Source: Pseudomonas indica NBRC 103045 (GTDB lineage Bacteria; Pseudomonadota; Gammaproteobacteria; Pseudomonadales; Pseudomonadaceae). From it: 64,000 nucleotides of DNA. Shown here piece after piece: positions 34,187 to 43,117 of this stretch. Every line of letters starts with the position of its first letter. The stretch's first letter is position 1. The stretch covers positions 124,001-188,000 of the forward strand of contig NZ_BDAC01000003.1 of assembly GCF_002091635.1 (NCBI RefSeq), given 5' to 3'. A program made the translations under genes and the position numbers. The notes below the pieces were generated by a model. That model had not been told where the DNA came from and did not search any database. It was given only the letters and a program-made list of their open reading frames with translations.

Positions 34187-37156
34187 ATGCTGGCCGAGAA
34201 CAGACTGGCGTTCGCCACCACCACCGACGACAACCGTCTCAACTACCAACGCTTCGTCCGCCCACTCACCGGGCGTCTGCTGGAGGCCCTGCGCCTGGAC
34301 GTGGAATACGTCTTCGGCGAAGGCGACACCCTCGAATACTTCGACGAGCACGGCGAGCGCGTGCAGGTCTACGACTTCCTCGGCGGCTACGGCGCCCTGC
34401 TGTTCGGCCACAACCATCCGCAGCTGGTGGATACCGCCATCGACCTGCTGCGCGCCGGCCGGCCCTTCGCCGTGCAGGCCAGCCTGCGCGGCTACAGCGC
34501 CCAGCTCGGCCGCAAGCTGAACGACATGCTGCAGGCGCGCCTCGGCCGGGAATACGTCACCACCCTGGCCAACAGCGGCACGGAGGCCGCCGAGGCGGCG
34601 CTCAAGCACGCCCAGTTGGCCCATCGCAACCGCAAGCAGGCGCTGCTCGATCGCCAGGAGGCCCGCCTGCTCAAGCTGCGCAACCAGCAGCACCCCGAGC
34701 GCCTGCCGCTGGCGCCGGAGTCCGCGCGGCTGTTGCGCAGCCTGCTCGGCGAGAAGATCGAGACCTTCGCCCAGGCCGTAACCGCCGTGCGCCGGCTGAA
34801 CCGCGAACGCTTCCTCGAAACCGGGGCGCTGTTCTGTTGCCTGAACAAGTCCTACCACGGCAAGACCGCCGGCGCGGTGAACCTCACCGAGAACGAGCTG
34901 TACCGCAGCCCGTTCGTCTCCATCGGCCCCTCGGTGCTCTTCGTCGATCGCCGCGACCCGGCCGATTTCGAGCAACAGGCACGAGCCAACCGATTGCGCT
35001 ACTTCAGCCTCGCGCTGGACGAACAACGTCGGGTGACGGTGCAGAGCCACGACTTCTGCAACATCGCCGCGCTGTTCGTCGAGCCGATCCAGGGCGAAGG
35101 CGGCGTGCATGTGCTGGACGGCGACTACCTCGCCGCGCTGCGACGGATATGCGACGAACACGGCATCCACCTGGTGTTCGATGAAATCCAGAGCGGCATG
35201 GGCCGCACCGGCCACTTCCTCGCCTCCGAGCCCAGCGGCGTGCGCGCCGACTGCTACCTGCTGTCGAAGAGCCTCGGCGGCGGCCTGGCGAAGATCGCCA
35301 GCGTCAGTATCGCCCGCGACTGCTTCGAGGAAGACTTCAGCCTGATCCACACCTCCACCTTCGCCGAGGACGACTTCAGCTCGGCCATCGCGCTGCGCGG
35401 CCTGGAGCTGCTGGAGAGCGACCGGTCGATCCTGCGCAACTGCCGCGAGGTCGGCGCGGAGATCAAGGCCGCCCTGCTCGACCTCCAGCGACGCTACCCG
35501 GAGGTGATCGCCGAGGTGCGCGGCGAAGGGTTGATGCTGGCCATCGAGTTCGCCGACCAGGGCGAGGCCGAGTCCCATGGCCTGCGTGCCCTGGCCTGCA
35601 GCGAGCTGATCGGTTTCGTCTACGCCGGCTACCTGCTGCACGAGCACCGCATCCGCGTGGCGCCGCTGCTATCGAACAACAACGTGCTGCGCCTGGAACC
35701 AGCCGCCTGCGTCGGCCGGCAGGCACGCCAGCAGCTCTACGCCGCCCTCGACCGCCTGTGCTTGGCCCTGCGCCAGCAGCATTTCCACGAACTGGTGAAG
35801 TTCATCGTCGGCCAGGCCACGCCCGGCCGGCACGGCCCGTTGGCCGACTATCGCGGGCGCTGCTTCAGCACCCCGCCCGAAGAGGTCGTGGACCGCACCG
35901 TCGGCTTCCTCATGCATTTCGTCGACGCCAGCAACATGCACCTCTTCGACCCGAGCTGCGAGCAGTTCAGCCTGGCCGAGCTGGAAGACCTGCTGGAGCG
36001 CTGCTACCTGTTCCTCAAGCCGTTCCGCATGCACGCCCACGTGCTCTATTCGAAGACCGGCAAGAAGGTGCGCCTGCAACCGTTCGGACTGGCCATCACT
36101 TCGGAAATGATCCAGCGGCACATGCAGGCGCGCGACCTGGAACCGGTGCAGACGCTGATCGAGACCGGCATCGACAAGGCCGTTGCCGCCGGCTGCGAAG
36201 TGCTCGGCTTCGGCGGTTTCACCTCCATCGTCATGCAGAACTGCAAGGCGGTGCGCGAAGAGACGCTGGCGGTGACCACCGGCAACTCGCTGACCGTCGG
36301 CATGGGCTACGAGGCCCTGCTGCAAGCTGCCGCCGAGGCCGGCATCGACCTCGACAGCGCCTGCTTCGCCGCCATCGGTGCCAACGGCAACATCGGCAGC
36401 CTCTACTGCGAGCTGATGGCGGAGAAGGTGCCGAGCCTGGTCCTGATCGGCCGCCCCGGCCGCGAGCGTGCCTTGCAGGCCCTCGCCGCACGGCTCTACG
36501 CCCAGGCGTTCCGCCGCCTGCGCGCGGCGCTGGCGCGCAAGGGCGGGTTGGTCCGCCTGGCCGAGGAACACACCCTGGCCGCACGACTCGCCGAACTGCC
36601 GGCGGCTCGCCGCTGGCTGGAGGACGAGACCGATGACGCAACGATCGGCACCCGCCTCTACCACGGCCTGCTGGACGCCCTCGGCGACGAGGCTCCGGTG
36701 CGGATTTCCACCGACCCGGCGGACATCCGTCATGCCGACCTGATCCTCGGCGCCAGCAACCAGACCGGCAGCCTGATCCTGGCGGAGTACCTGAGGCCGG
36801 GACCGGTGGTGATCTGCGACGTTGCCCTGCCGGCAGACACCCACCCTTCGGTGGCCAACCAGAGGCCGGACGTACGGGTGATCAAGGGCGGCCTGGTACG
36901 GGTGCCGCCGGCGCCGGATTACGTGGCGGCGCGCAACGCCCACCTGGGCGTGCGCGACTTCCTGCTGGAAGGGCTGCCGATCCCGCCGGAGCACGTCTTC
37001 GCCTGCATGGGAGAAACCCTGCTCATGGGCCTCACCGGCATCACCAGCCATTACAGCCGCGGCGACGTGCGCCAGGAGCAGGTTCGGGAAATGCTCGAGC
37101 TGGCGCGGCTGCACGGCTTCACGCTGGGCGACTTGAAGACCGGGCGCAGTTTCTGA
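34187..37156 (+). CDS. Class III aminotransferase fused to acyl-ACP reductase
   Basis: A 989-residue two-domain fusion. Residues about 20-530 are a class III PLP aminotransferase: LANSGTEAAEAALK, FVEPIQGEGG, FDEIQSGMGRTG and SKSLGGG with the Schiff-base lysine at Lys361. Residues about 560-985 resemble the cyanobacterial fatty acyl-ACP reductase AAR: GFGGFTSIVMQN and VTTGNSLTVG, a Rossmann motif AIGANGNIGS (731-737), the DVALPADTHPSVANQRPDVRVIKGGLV segment, and HVFACMGETLLMGL with Cys940 at the position I believe is the thioester cysteine. Expected reactions: acyl-ACP/CoA to fatty aldehyde, then aldehyde to primary amine. GGGAG precedes the ATG. First gene of a five-gene operon. Function is inference. 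Confidence 0.82.
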   Translation: MLAENRLAFATTTDDNRLNYQRFVRPLTGRLLEALRLDVEYVFGEGDTLEYFDEHGERVQVYDFLGGYGALLFGHNHPQLVDTAIDLLRAGRPFAVQASLRGYSAQLGRKLNDMLQARLGREYVTTLANSGTEAAEAALKHAQLAHRNRKQALLDRQEARLLKLRNQQHPERLPLAPESARLLRSLLGEKIETFAQAVTAVRRLNRERFLETGALFCCLNKSYHGKTAGAVNLTENELYRSPFVSIGPSVLFVDRRDPADFEQQARANRLRYFSLALDEQRRVTVQSHDFCNIAALFVEPIQGEGGVHVLDGDYLAALRRICDEHGIHLVFDEIQSGMGRTGHFLASEPSGVRADCYLLSKSLGGGLAKIASVSIARDCFEEDFSLIHTSTFAEDDFSSAIALRGLELLESDRSILRNCREVGAEIKAALLDLQRRYPEVIAEVRGEGLMLAIEFADQGEAESHGLRALACSELIGFVYAGYLLHEHRIRVAPLLSNNNVLRLEPAACVGRQARQQLYAALDRLCLALRQQHFHELVKFIVGQATPGRHGPLADYRGRCFSTPPEEVVDRTVGFLMHFVDASNMHLFDPSCEQFSLAELEDLLERCYLFLKPFRMHAHVLYSKTGKKVRLQPFGLAITSEMIQRHMQARDLEPVQTLIETGIDKAVAAGCEVLGFGGFTSIVMQNCKAVREETLAVTTGNSLTVGMGYEALLQAAAEAGIDLDSACFAAIGANGNIGSLYCELMAEKVPSLVLIGRPGRERALQALAARLYAQAFRRLRAALARKGGLVRLAEEHTLAARLAELPAARRWLEDETDDATIGTRLYHGLLDALGDEAPVRISTDPADIRHADLILGASNQTGSLILAEYLRPGPVVICDVALPADTHPSVANQRPDVRVIKGGLVRVPPAPDYVAARNAHLGVRDFLLEGLPIPPEHVFACMGETLLMGLTGITSHYSRGDVRQEQVREMLELARLHGFTLGDLKTGRSF

Positions 37157-37181
37157 CCCCAACCCCTCGTCGGAGACAGAC

Positions 37182-38117
37182 ATGAACATCACGGACCCCG
37201 TTGCCCGTCACGGGCACTCCCTTGCCGGCTACCCGGCCACCGAGGGCGATATCCGCCAGGACAACCTGCGCCTGGAGGGCGGTTGGCTGTTCCGCCACAG
37301 TGCCCTGGACGGCCTGCTGGTGCTGCTCTCGCTGGGCAACGCCACCGCGCTGGTGGCCACCGCCCTCGCCTTCGAACACCTGGGCGGCTGGCCGCTGGCC
37401 GGGCTGGCGCTGTTCTTCATGGCAATGATCTGCACCAACTACCAGTGCATTGCCCACAACCACATCCACAACCCGTTCTTCCGCCACGAGGGCCTGAACC
37501 GGCTGTTCGCGGTGCTCAACTCGCTGTCGCTGGGCATGCCGCAGACGCTCTACCGCGTACACCACCTCAATCACCATCGCTACAACAATGACCTCAAGGA
37601 CCCGCTCAGCGGCCTGACCGGCGACCTGTCCTCGCTGTACCGCTTCTCCCGCCGCGAGGGCCAGCCGGAGAACATCTGGTGCTATTCGCTGCTCGGCCCG
37701 CTGCGCACCGACTTCGCCCTGCTCTACCGCATCGCCCGACGACGCCGGCTGGATGGCCAAGTGCGCCTGGAAAGCGCCGCCCTGCTGGCGTTCTACTCCG
37801 GGCTGGCCTGGCTCGACTGGCGCTTCGCGCTGTTCTATTTCCTGCCAGTGCTGTATGCCGGCCAGGCCCTGGCGCTGGCGGAGAACTATCTGGAGCACTA
37901 CGGCGCCGACCCGCGCGACCGCCGCACCGATTCGGTGAGCTGCTACGGCCGGCTGTACAACCTGCTCTGGTTCAACAACGGCTACCACCAGGAACACCAC
38001 TTCCGCCCCGGCGTGCATTGGCGGCGGGTGCCGCGCCTGCGCCCGGCCATGCTGCCGGAGGACCGCCGCCGTGTGGTTCGCGGCGCGCACTTCTTCAACT
38101 TCTTCCGCCAATCCTGA
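37182..38117 (+). CDS. Membrane fatty-acid desaturase, type 1 in operon
   Basis: A 311-residue integral membrane desaturase/hydroxylase with the three histidine boxes that bind the di-iron centre: HNHIH (92-96), HHLNHH (127-132) and HQEHH (270-274), and hydrophobic segments at about 45-65, 70-90 and 205-235. Such enzymes insert double bonds or hydroxyls into acyl chains using O2. GGAGA precedes the ATG, 25 bases after the fusion gene. It might act on the acyl chain before or after reduction. Head-group and regiospecificity cannot be read. Confidence 0.88.
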   Translation: MNITDPVARHGHSLAGYPATEGDIRQDNLRLEGGWLFRHSALDGLLVLLSLGNATALVATALAFEHLGGWPLAGLALFFMAMICTNYQCIAHNHIHNPFFRHEGLNRLFAVLNSLSLGMPQTLYRVHHLNHHRYNNDLKDPLSGLTGDLSSLYRFSRREGQPENIWCYSLLGPLRTDFALLYRIARRRRLDGQVRLESAALLAFYSGLAWLDWRFALFYFLPVLYAGQALALAENYLEHYGADPRDRRTDSVSCYGRLYNLLWFNNGYHQEHHFRPGVHWRRVPRLRPAMLPEDRRRVVRGAHFFNFFRQS

Positions 38118-38133
38118 CCATCCGGGGGACACC

Positions 38134-38967
38134 ATGAGCGAACCCGTCAACGCCTCGATCCGCGCCCGCCACTTCGCCGTCGACTATGCCGAGCCCAAGC
38201 CGGCGCGGCTGTGGGCCGGCGGCAGCCCGTTCCTGACCCATTGGCTGAACGCCTACACCATGACCATCCCGGACGGCGAAGCCTTCATCGTCCAGACCCT
38301 GCGCACCTTCCTCGACCGTATCGAAGACCCGCAGCTCGCCCGCGACGCACTCGGCCTGATCGGCCAGGAAATCTCCCACTCGCGGGGCCACCTGAAGTTC
38401 ATCGAGGCGCTGCGCGAACAGGGCTTCAAACTGGATACCTATCTGCGCTTCACCCGTTTCATCTCCTTCCGCATCCTCCAGCCCACCGCCACCCCGCTGC
38501 AGCAACTCGCCTTCGTGGTGGGCATCGAGCGGGTCAACGAGCTGTTCGCCGAGATCACCCTGGGCAGCGGCAAGCTGGCCGGCGCGGAGCCGTCGGTGCG
38601 GGCGCTCTACGAGTGGCATTTCGCCGAGGAGATCGAGCACAAGGCGGTGGCCTTCGACGTCTACCAGGCGGTCTCCGGCAAGCGCTTCTGGCTCGCCTAT
38701 GGGGTGCTGTTCTGCTACGTGGTGAACATGAGCTACCTGTTCCTGGCCTGCGCCACCTTCCTGCGCCAGGACGGCCAGTTGTTCAAGTGGCGGGTGTGGA
38801 AGGAGGCGTTCCGCTACTTCTTCCGCGACGAGCGCTTCCTGCCGCGCATGACCCGTGGCTGCCTACAGGCGATCCGCCGCGGCTTCCACCCCTCCCACAG
38901 CGACAACCGCCCACTCGCCGAGCATGTCCTGCGCCGGCAGGTGATCAGCGTGGAGGTGGCGCCATGA
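38134..38967 (+). CDS. PF10118-type ferritin-like putative di-iron protein
   Basis: A 277-residue protein resembling the family annotated as predicted metal-dependent hydrolase (PF10118). The ligand pattern of a ferritin-like di-iron four-helix bundle is visible: Glu49, ExxH at Glu79-His82, Glu132 and ExxH at Glu166-His169 (with His162 nearby). One hydrophobic helix at about 185-207 may anchor it to the membrane. The annotation as hydrolase is unproven; because the upstream enzyme should make fatty aldehyde, an oxygenase role (aldehyde deformylation or N-oxidation) is plausible. CGGGGGAC precedes the ATG; it overlaps the next gene by ATGA. Confidence 0.75.
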   Translation: MSEPVNASIRARHFAVDYAEPKPARLWAGGSPFLTHWLNAYTMTIPDGEAFIVQTLRTFLDRIEDPQLARDALGLIGQEISHSRGHLKFIEALREQGFKLDTYLRFTRFISFRILQPTATPLQQLAFVVGIERVNELFAEITLGSGKLAGAEPSVRALYEWHFAEEIEHKAVAFDVYQAVSGKRFWLAYGVLFCYVVNMSYLFLACATFLRQDGQLFKWRVWKEAFRYFFRDERFLPRMTRGCLQAIRRGFHPSHSDNRPLAEHVLRRQVISVEVAP

Positions 38968-40007
38968 TGAACGGCACCTCCTTGTTCCTCGGTGAGTCCC
39001 AGGAAGACATCGCCAGCGAGCGCGATGCGCGCCTGCGGCACTTCCTCGGCCGCCACGGGCGCGGCTGCATGGCCTACTCGACGCTGCAACCGGGCCTGGA
39101 ATATTTCATCCACGACGCGCTCGGCTACCTCGCCTACCTGCCCTTGCACCATCCGCTGTTCGCGCCGGGCCGGCTGCATGTGGTGATCGGCGACCCCATC
39201 GCCGCGCCCGCCGACTACGAAGCCCTGCTGGACGCCTACCTGGCCGCGCCGGGTGCGGCGGCCACGGTGTTCCTGGAAATCGGCGCGGCCTTCGCCGATA
39301 TCCTCGCCCGACGCGGCCTGCCGGTGAACGAGATGGGCATCGAGTGGGAAATCGACCTGCCGGCCTTCGACAGCGACCTGCGCGGCCCGGCCTTCGCCCA
39401 TCTGCGGCGCTGGCGCAACAAGGCGCGCAAGGAAGGCGTGGAAGTGGCCGAGGGACGCATCACCGACCTCGACGCCGACGAGTTGATCGCCCTCAGCCGG
39501 CAATGGCTGCAACGCAAGGGCGGTCACGAGTTCATCGGTCTCAACCGCCCGCTGTTGCTGGAGAACGAGCCGGACGCCCGTTATTTCTGGGCGACCCGCG
39601 AAGGCCGCCTGCTGAGCCTGGCGATCTTCGACCCGCTGTACCGCGACGGCCAGGTGATCGGCTACCTGCACAACCTGTCGCGCACCCTCGCCGAGGCACC
39701 CCACGGCACCAACGATCTGATCGTGCTGGAGGCCATCCGTCGCTTCCAGGCCGAGGGCCGCGAGGTGCTGTCCCTCGGCCTGTCGCCTTTCGCCGAGGTG
39801 GAAAACGGGCCCTACCCGCACCGCGCCTACCTGACCGGGCTGTTCCGCTTCATGTTCCGCCACTGCCCGTTCATCTATCCATTCCAGGGCAACTACTTCC
39901 ACAAGGACAAGTACCGCGGCCGCTCCTTCAAGGTGTACCTGGCCTCGGTCCCGGCACTGAACCTGTACCGGGTGCTGGGGGTGTTCAAAGCGCTCAAGGT
40001 GTTCTGA
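38964..40007 (+). CDS. DUF2156 GNAT-like transferase
   Basis: A 347-residue protein of the DUF2156 family, the double-GNAT fold of the soluble part of MprF/lysylphosphatidylglycerol synthases and of other N-acyl or aminoacyl transferases. Recognisable features are YSTLQPGLEYF near residue 33, FADILARRGLPVNEMGIEWEIDLPAF, the WRNKARKEGVEV segment, and NDLIVLEAIRRFQAEGREVLSLGLSPFAEVENG. In this operon it could acylate the amine produced by the fusion enzyme. ATG 38964 overlaps the previous stop; a second ATG follows at once. Confidence 0.75.
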   Translation: MMNGTSLFLGESQEDIASERDARLRHFLGRHGRGCMAYSTLQPGLEYFIHDALGYLAYLPLHHPLFAPGRLHVVIGDPIAAPADYEALLDAYLAAPGAAATVFLEIGAAFADILARRGLPVNEMGIEWEIDLPAFDSDLRGPAFAHLRRWRNKARKEGVEVAEGRITDLDADELIALSRQWLQRKGGHEFIGLNRPLLLENEPDARYFWATREGRLLSLAIFDPLYRDGQVIGYLHNLSRTLAEAPHGTNDLIVLEAIRRFQAEGREVLSLGLSPFAEVENGPYPHRAYLTGLFRFMFRHCPFIYPFQGNYFHKDKYRGRSFKVYLASVPALNLYRVLGVFKALKVF

Positions 40008-40009
40008 CC

Positions 40010-41020
40010 ATGACCAGCCTGACCGTCCGCCACCCACAGCTGCGCAGCCAGTTGCTCGCACTGCGCGATGCCTATGCGCAGCCCCGCCCCTGGCGCTCCA
40101 CCTGGCAACTGGCGAGCACCCTGGTGCCGCATTTCGTGCTGACCTGGCTGACCTACCGCCACTGGAACGGGCCGCTGTGGATCACCCTGGCCCTGCTCTA
40201 TGCCAACAGCCTGTTCCTCAACCGCCTGTTCGTGCTGTTCCATGACCTCATGCATGGCTCGATGTACCGCTCGCGGCGGCTGGGCAACCTGCTCGGCACC
40301 CTGGCCAGCCTGTTGCTGTTCATGCCGGCCCATCACTGGCAGTACGAGCACAACTTCCACCACGCCAGCTCCAACGACCTCGGCCGGCGCGGCTACGGCG
40401 ACATGCCCCTGCTGACGGTGCGCGAGTATCACGCGCTGAGCCCCTGGCGGCGGCTGTGCTACCGGGTACTGCGGCACCCGCTGTTCCTCTTCGGACCGCA
40501 TGCGCTGTACAAGCTGGTGCTGTTCCCAAGGGTGGTGGCCAACCCGGCCTGGCCGGCGCGAGTGAAGCGCTCGGTGTATCTGACCAACCTGGCGCTGCTG
40601 GCGATCTTCCTCGGCCTATGGGCGGCCGGGCTGGAGCGGCTGTTCTGGATCCAACTGGCGAGCTTCGCCATCAGTACGCCGACCACGGTGTTCCTCTTCT
40701 ACATCAACCACCACTTCGAGCAGTCGCAGTGGCGCGCACCGGCCCAGTGGAATTTCGTCGACGCGGCGCTGCGCGGCACCTCGGTGCTGATCTATCCGCC
40801 GTGGATGCGTTGGTTCGCCGCCGGCATCGGCATGCACTGCATGCATCACCTGGTGCCGAAAATTCCCAACTACAACCTGGAACGCTGCTGGAAGGAGAGC
40901 CCGCTGTTCGACCAGGCCACGGTGATCCCCTTCCGCGACAGCCTGGCGGCGACCCGGCTGCGCCTGTGGGATGAGGACAAGCAGCACTACGTGGGTGTCG
41001 AGGGCTATCGGCGGGGTTGA
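40010..41020 (+). CDS. Membrane fatty-acid desaturase, type 2 in operon
   Basis: A 336-residue second desaturase, only distantly like the first. Histidine boxes are HDLMH (78-82), HNFHH (114-118) and HCMHH (276-280), with hydrophobic segments at about 40-48, 55-76, 95-107 and 195-232. The HHLVPKIPNYNLERC ending resembles acyl-lipid omega-6/delta-12 type desaturases. It starts two bases after the DUF2156 stop. Two desaturases in one operon imply a polyunsaturated or otherwise modified chain. Confidence 0.87.
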   Translation: MTSLTVRHPQLRSQLLALRDAYAQPRPWRSTWQLASTLVPHFVLTWLTYRHWNGPLWITLALLYANSLFLNRLFVLFHDLMHGSMYRSRRLGNLLGTLASLLLFMPAHHWQYEHNFHHASSNDLGRRGYGDMPLLTVREYHALSPWRRLCYRVLRHPLFLFGPHALYKLVLFPRVVANPAWPARVKRSVYLTNLALLAIFLGLWAAGLERLFWIQLASFAISTPTTVFLFYINHHFEQSQWRAPAQWNFVDAALRGTSVLIYPPWMRWFAAGIGMHCMHHLVPKIPNYNLERCWKESPLFDQATVIPFRDSLAATRLRLWDEDKQHYVGVEGYRRG

Positions 41021-41098
41021 TACCGGTCGTCAGCGCGGCTCTTTTCCGCCGGGGAGCTGTCTACCGTTAGACATGTTCAAAGCAGGAGGCAAATCCCA

Positions 41099-41407
41099 AT
41101 GACCACCCCGCTGGATATCGACGCCGCCATGAAGCTCGCGTCCGAAGCCTTCCAACCCTACGGGTGCGTGACCAGCGCCAACCCCGAGGACGACAGCTTC
41201 GGCTTCACCGTGATGAGCAGCGCCGGCGCGGAGGTGCTCGCCGTGCCGCACGTGCCGCGCACCCAGTACGCCAACCCGCTGCGGCTGTGCGGCGTGATCG
41301 AACAGGCGCGGCTGGACCTCCTGCACAAGGGCTGCCATCTCGATCCCTGGACCATGCCCTACATCACCGATCCCTCGGCGATTCCGGAGACGCCGCCGAA
41401 TTACTAG
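41099..41407 (+). CDS. Conserved hypothetical small protein
   Basis: A 102-residue soluble protein with no recognised domain; three Cys (positions 23, 63, 77 region) and a hydrophobic core (FGFTVMSSAGAEVLAVPHVPRTQY). A strong AGGAGG Shine-Dalgarno precedes the ATG. It starts 78 bases after the desaturase operon on the same strand and may or may not be part of it. Function unknown. Confidence 0.7.
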   Translation: MTTPLDIDAAMKLASEAFQPYGCVTSANPEDDSFGFTVMSSAGAEVLAVPHVPRTQYANPLRLCGVIEQARLDLLHKGCHLDPWTMPYITDPSAIPETPPNY

Positions 41408-41821
41408 GCGAAGGTGCCGGACCGCTTTTCGTAGGAGCCAGCTCTGCTGGCGATGCATCCGCGTAGCCACCTTCGCCAGCAAAGCTGGCTCCTACACAAG
41501 CGTGCTCGGCGACGCATCCGGGCGAATTCATTCACTTAGAAAGCCCTGGAGCAGGCGAATGAATTCGCCTCTACACAAGCAACAGCGCAAAGCCTGACGC
41601 TCTGTAGGGGCGAATTCATTCGCCCAAGGGCTCGATCCATCGAACAAACAGTCAGCCGACACCGTTCGTCATCCCGTGGTTCCGCCGCCGCCAATCGACC
41701 TGCCGATACTGTGAGCCAATACCCAGCCTGGCTCATTCCATCCGAAACTTTCGATATTCCTCCCGGTCGGTTCTAGGAAGCGGGCCCGTCCGCGCCCGAC
41801 CTGCCGACAGGAGGATGCCGC
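41408..41821. repeat. REP cluster before egtB
   Basis: Bases 41431-41453 and 41473-41495 are an inverted pair of GTAGGAGCCAGC type elements, a classic BIME. GCGAATTCATTCGC-type copies follow at about 41520-41535, 41553-41574 and 41604-41625. From 41630 to 41821 there is no repeat and no gene; the egtB promoter must lie there but no clear -35/-10 is seen. Confidence 0.8.
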
Positions 41822-43117
41822 ATGCCCAATCTCGCCCGCGAGCCACAGGAACGGCTCGCCGCGGATCGCTTCCACGAGCTGTTCGTTCGATTCCAGGCCG
41901 TCCGCGCCACCAGCGAGGCGATCTGCGCGCCGCTGGCCATCGAGGACTTCGTCGTCCAGAGCATGCCGGACGTCAGCCCGCCGAAGTGGCACCTGGCGCA
42001 TGTGAGCTGGTTCTTCGAGGCCTTCATCCTGCAACCCTACCTGCGCGGCTATCAGCCGCTCGATCCGCGCTACGACCACCTGTTCAACTCCTATTACCAG
42101 ACCCACGGCACACCCTTTCCCCGCGCCAACCGGGGCCTGCTGTCGCGGCCGACGGTGAGCCAGGTCTACAGCTATCGCCAGCACGTCGACCTGGCCATCG
42201 GCGACCTGCTCGCGCATCCGCCTGCCGAGTATGCCGAGGAGATCGCCCGCCGCGTGGAGCTGGGCCTGCAGCACGAGCAGCAACACCAGGAACTGCTGCT
42301 GATGGACATCAAGCACATCCTGGCGCAAAACCCGCTGCTGCCGGCCTATCGCAGCGACCTGCGCCCCGCCCCGTTGCAGGCGGCCGGGATGACGCGCTGG
42401 CAACGCTATCCCAGCGGCCTGCGGCAGATCGGCCACGGCGGCGACGGCTTCGCCTTCGATTGCGAGACGCCCCGTCACCGCCAGTTCCTCGAGGATTTCC
42501 GCCTGGCCAGCCGGCCGGTGACCAACGGCGAGTACCTCGCCTTCATCGAAGACAAGGGCTATGAGCGTTCCGACCTCTGGCTGGCCGACGGCTGGACGCT
42601 GAGCCGCCAGGCCGGCTGGCAGGCGCCGCTGTATTGGCAGCGCGTGGACGGCGCCTGGTGCGAAATGACCCTCGGCGGCCTGCGCCCGCTGGATCATGAG
42701 GCGCCGGTCTGCCACGTCTCCTTCTTCGAGGCCGATGCCTTCGCCAGTTGGGCCGGCGCGCGTCTGCCGAGCGAGGCGGAGTGGGAGGTCGCCGCCCAGG
42801 GCATGCCGGTGCGCGGCAATTTTCTCGAAACCGACCATCTGCAACCGGTCGCCGCCGCCCCGCTCGGCGAAGGTCCCGAGCAGTTGTTCGGCGACGTCTG
42901 GGAATGGACCGCCAGCGCCTACCGCCCCTACCCGGGATTCCGCCCGTTGCCCGGCAGCCTGGGCGAGTACAACGGCAAGTTCATGTCCGGGCAGATGGTC
43001 CTGCGCGGCGGGTGTTGCGCGACGCCGCAGAGCCACGTCCGCGCCAGCTACCGCAACTTCTTCTATCCCGGCATGCGCTGGCAGTTCGCCGGGCTGCGCC
43101 TGGCCAGGGAGGCATGA
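41822..43117 (+). CDS. egtB: Ergothioneine sulfoxide synthase EgtB
   Basis: A 431-residue EgtB, the non-haem iron enzyme that joins hercynine to a Cys or gamma-Glu-Cys thiol. The N-terminal DinB-type domain supplies iron ligands: His60 (WHLAHVSWFFE) and the HEQQHQE motif at His151/His155. The C-terminal formylglycine-generating-enzyme-like domain begins near residue 220 (LASRPVTNGEYLAFIED) and holds FGDVWEWTASAYRPYPGF and the RGGCCATP segment. ATGA overlap with egtD. No egtA, egtC or egtE is nearby. Confidence 0.95.
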   Translation: MPNLAREPQERLAADRFHELFVRFQAVRATSEAICAPLAIEDFVVQSMPDVSPPKWHLAHVSWFFEAFILQPYLRGYQPLDPRYDHLFNSYYQTHGTPFPRANRGLLSRPTVSQVYSYRQHVDLAIGDLLAHPPAEYAEEIARRVELGLQHEQQHQELLLMDIKHILAQNPLLPAYRSDLRPAPLQAAGMTRWQRYPSGLRQIGHGGDGFAFDCETPRHRQFLEDFRLASRPVTNGEYLAFIEDKGYERSDLWLADGWTLSRQAGWQAPLYWQRVDGAWCEMTLGGLRPLDHEAPVCHVSFFEADAFASWAGARLPSEAEWEVAAQGMPVRGNFLETDHLQPVAAAPLGEGPEQLFGDVWEWTASAYRPYPGFRPLPGSLGEYNGKFMSGQMVLRGGCCATPQSHVRASYRNFFYPGMRWQFAGLRLAREA

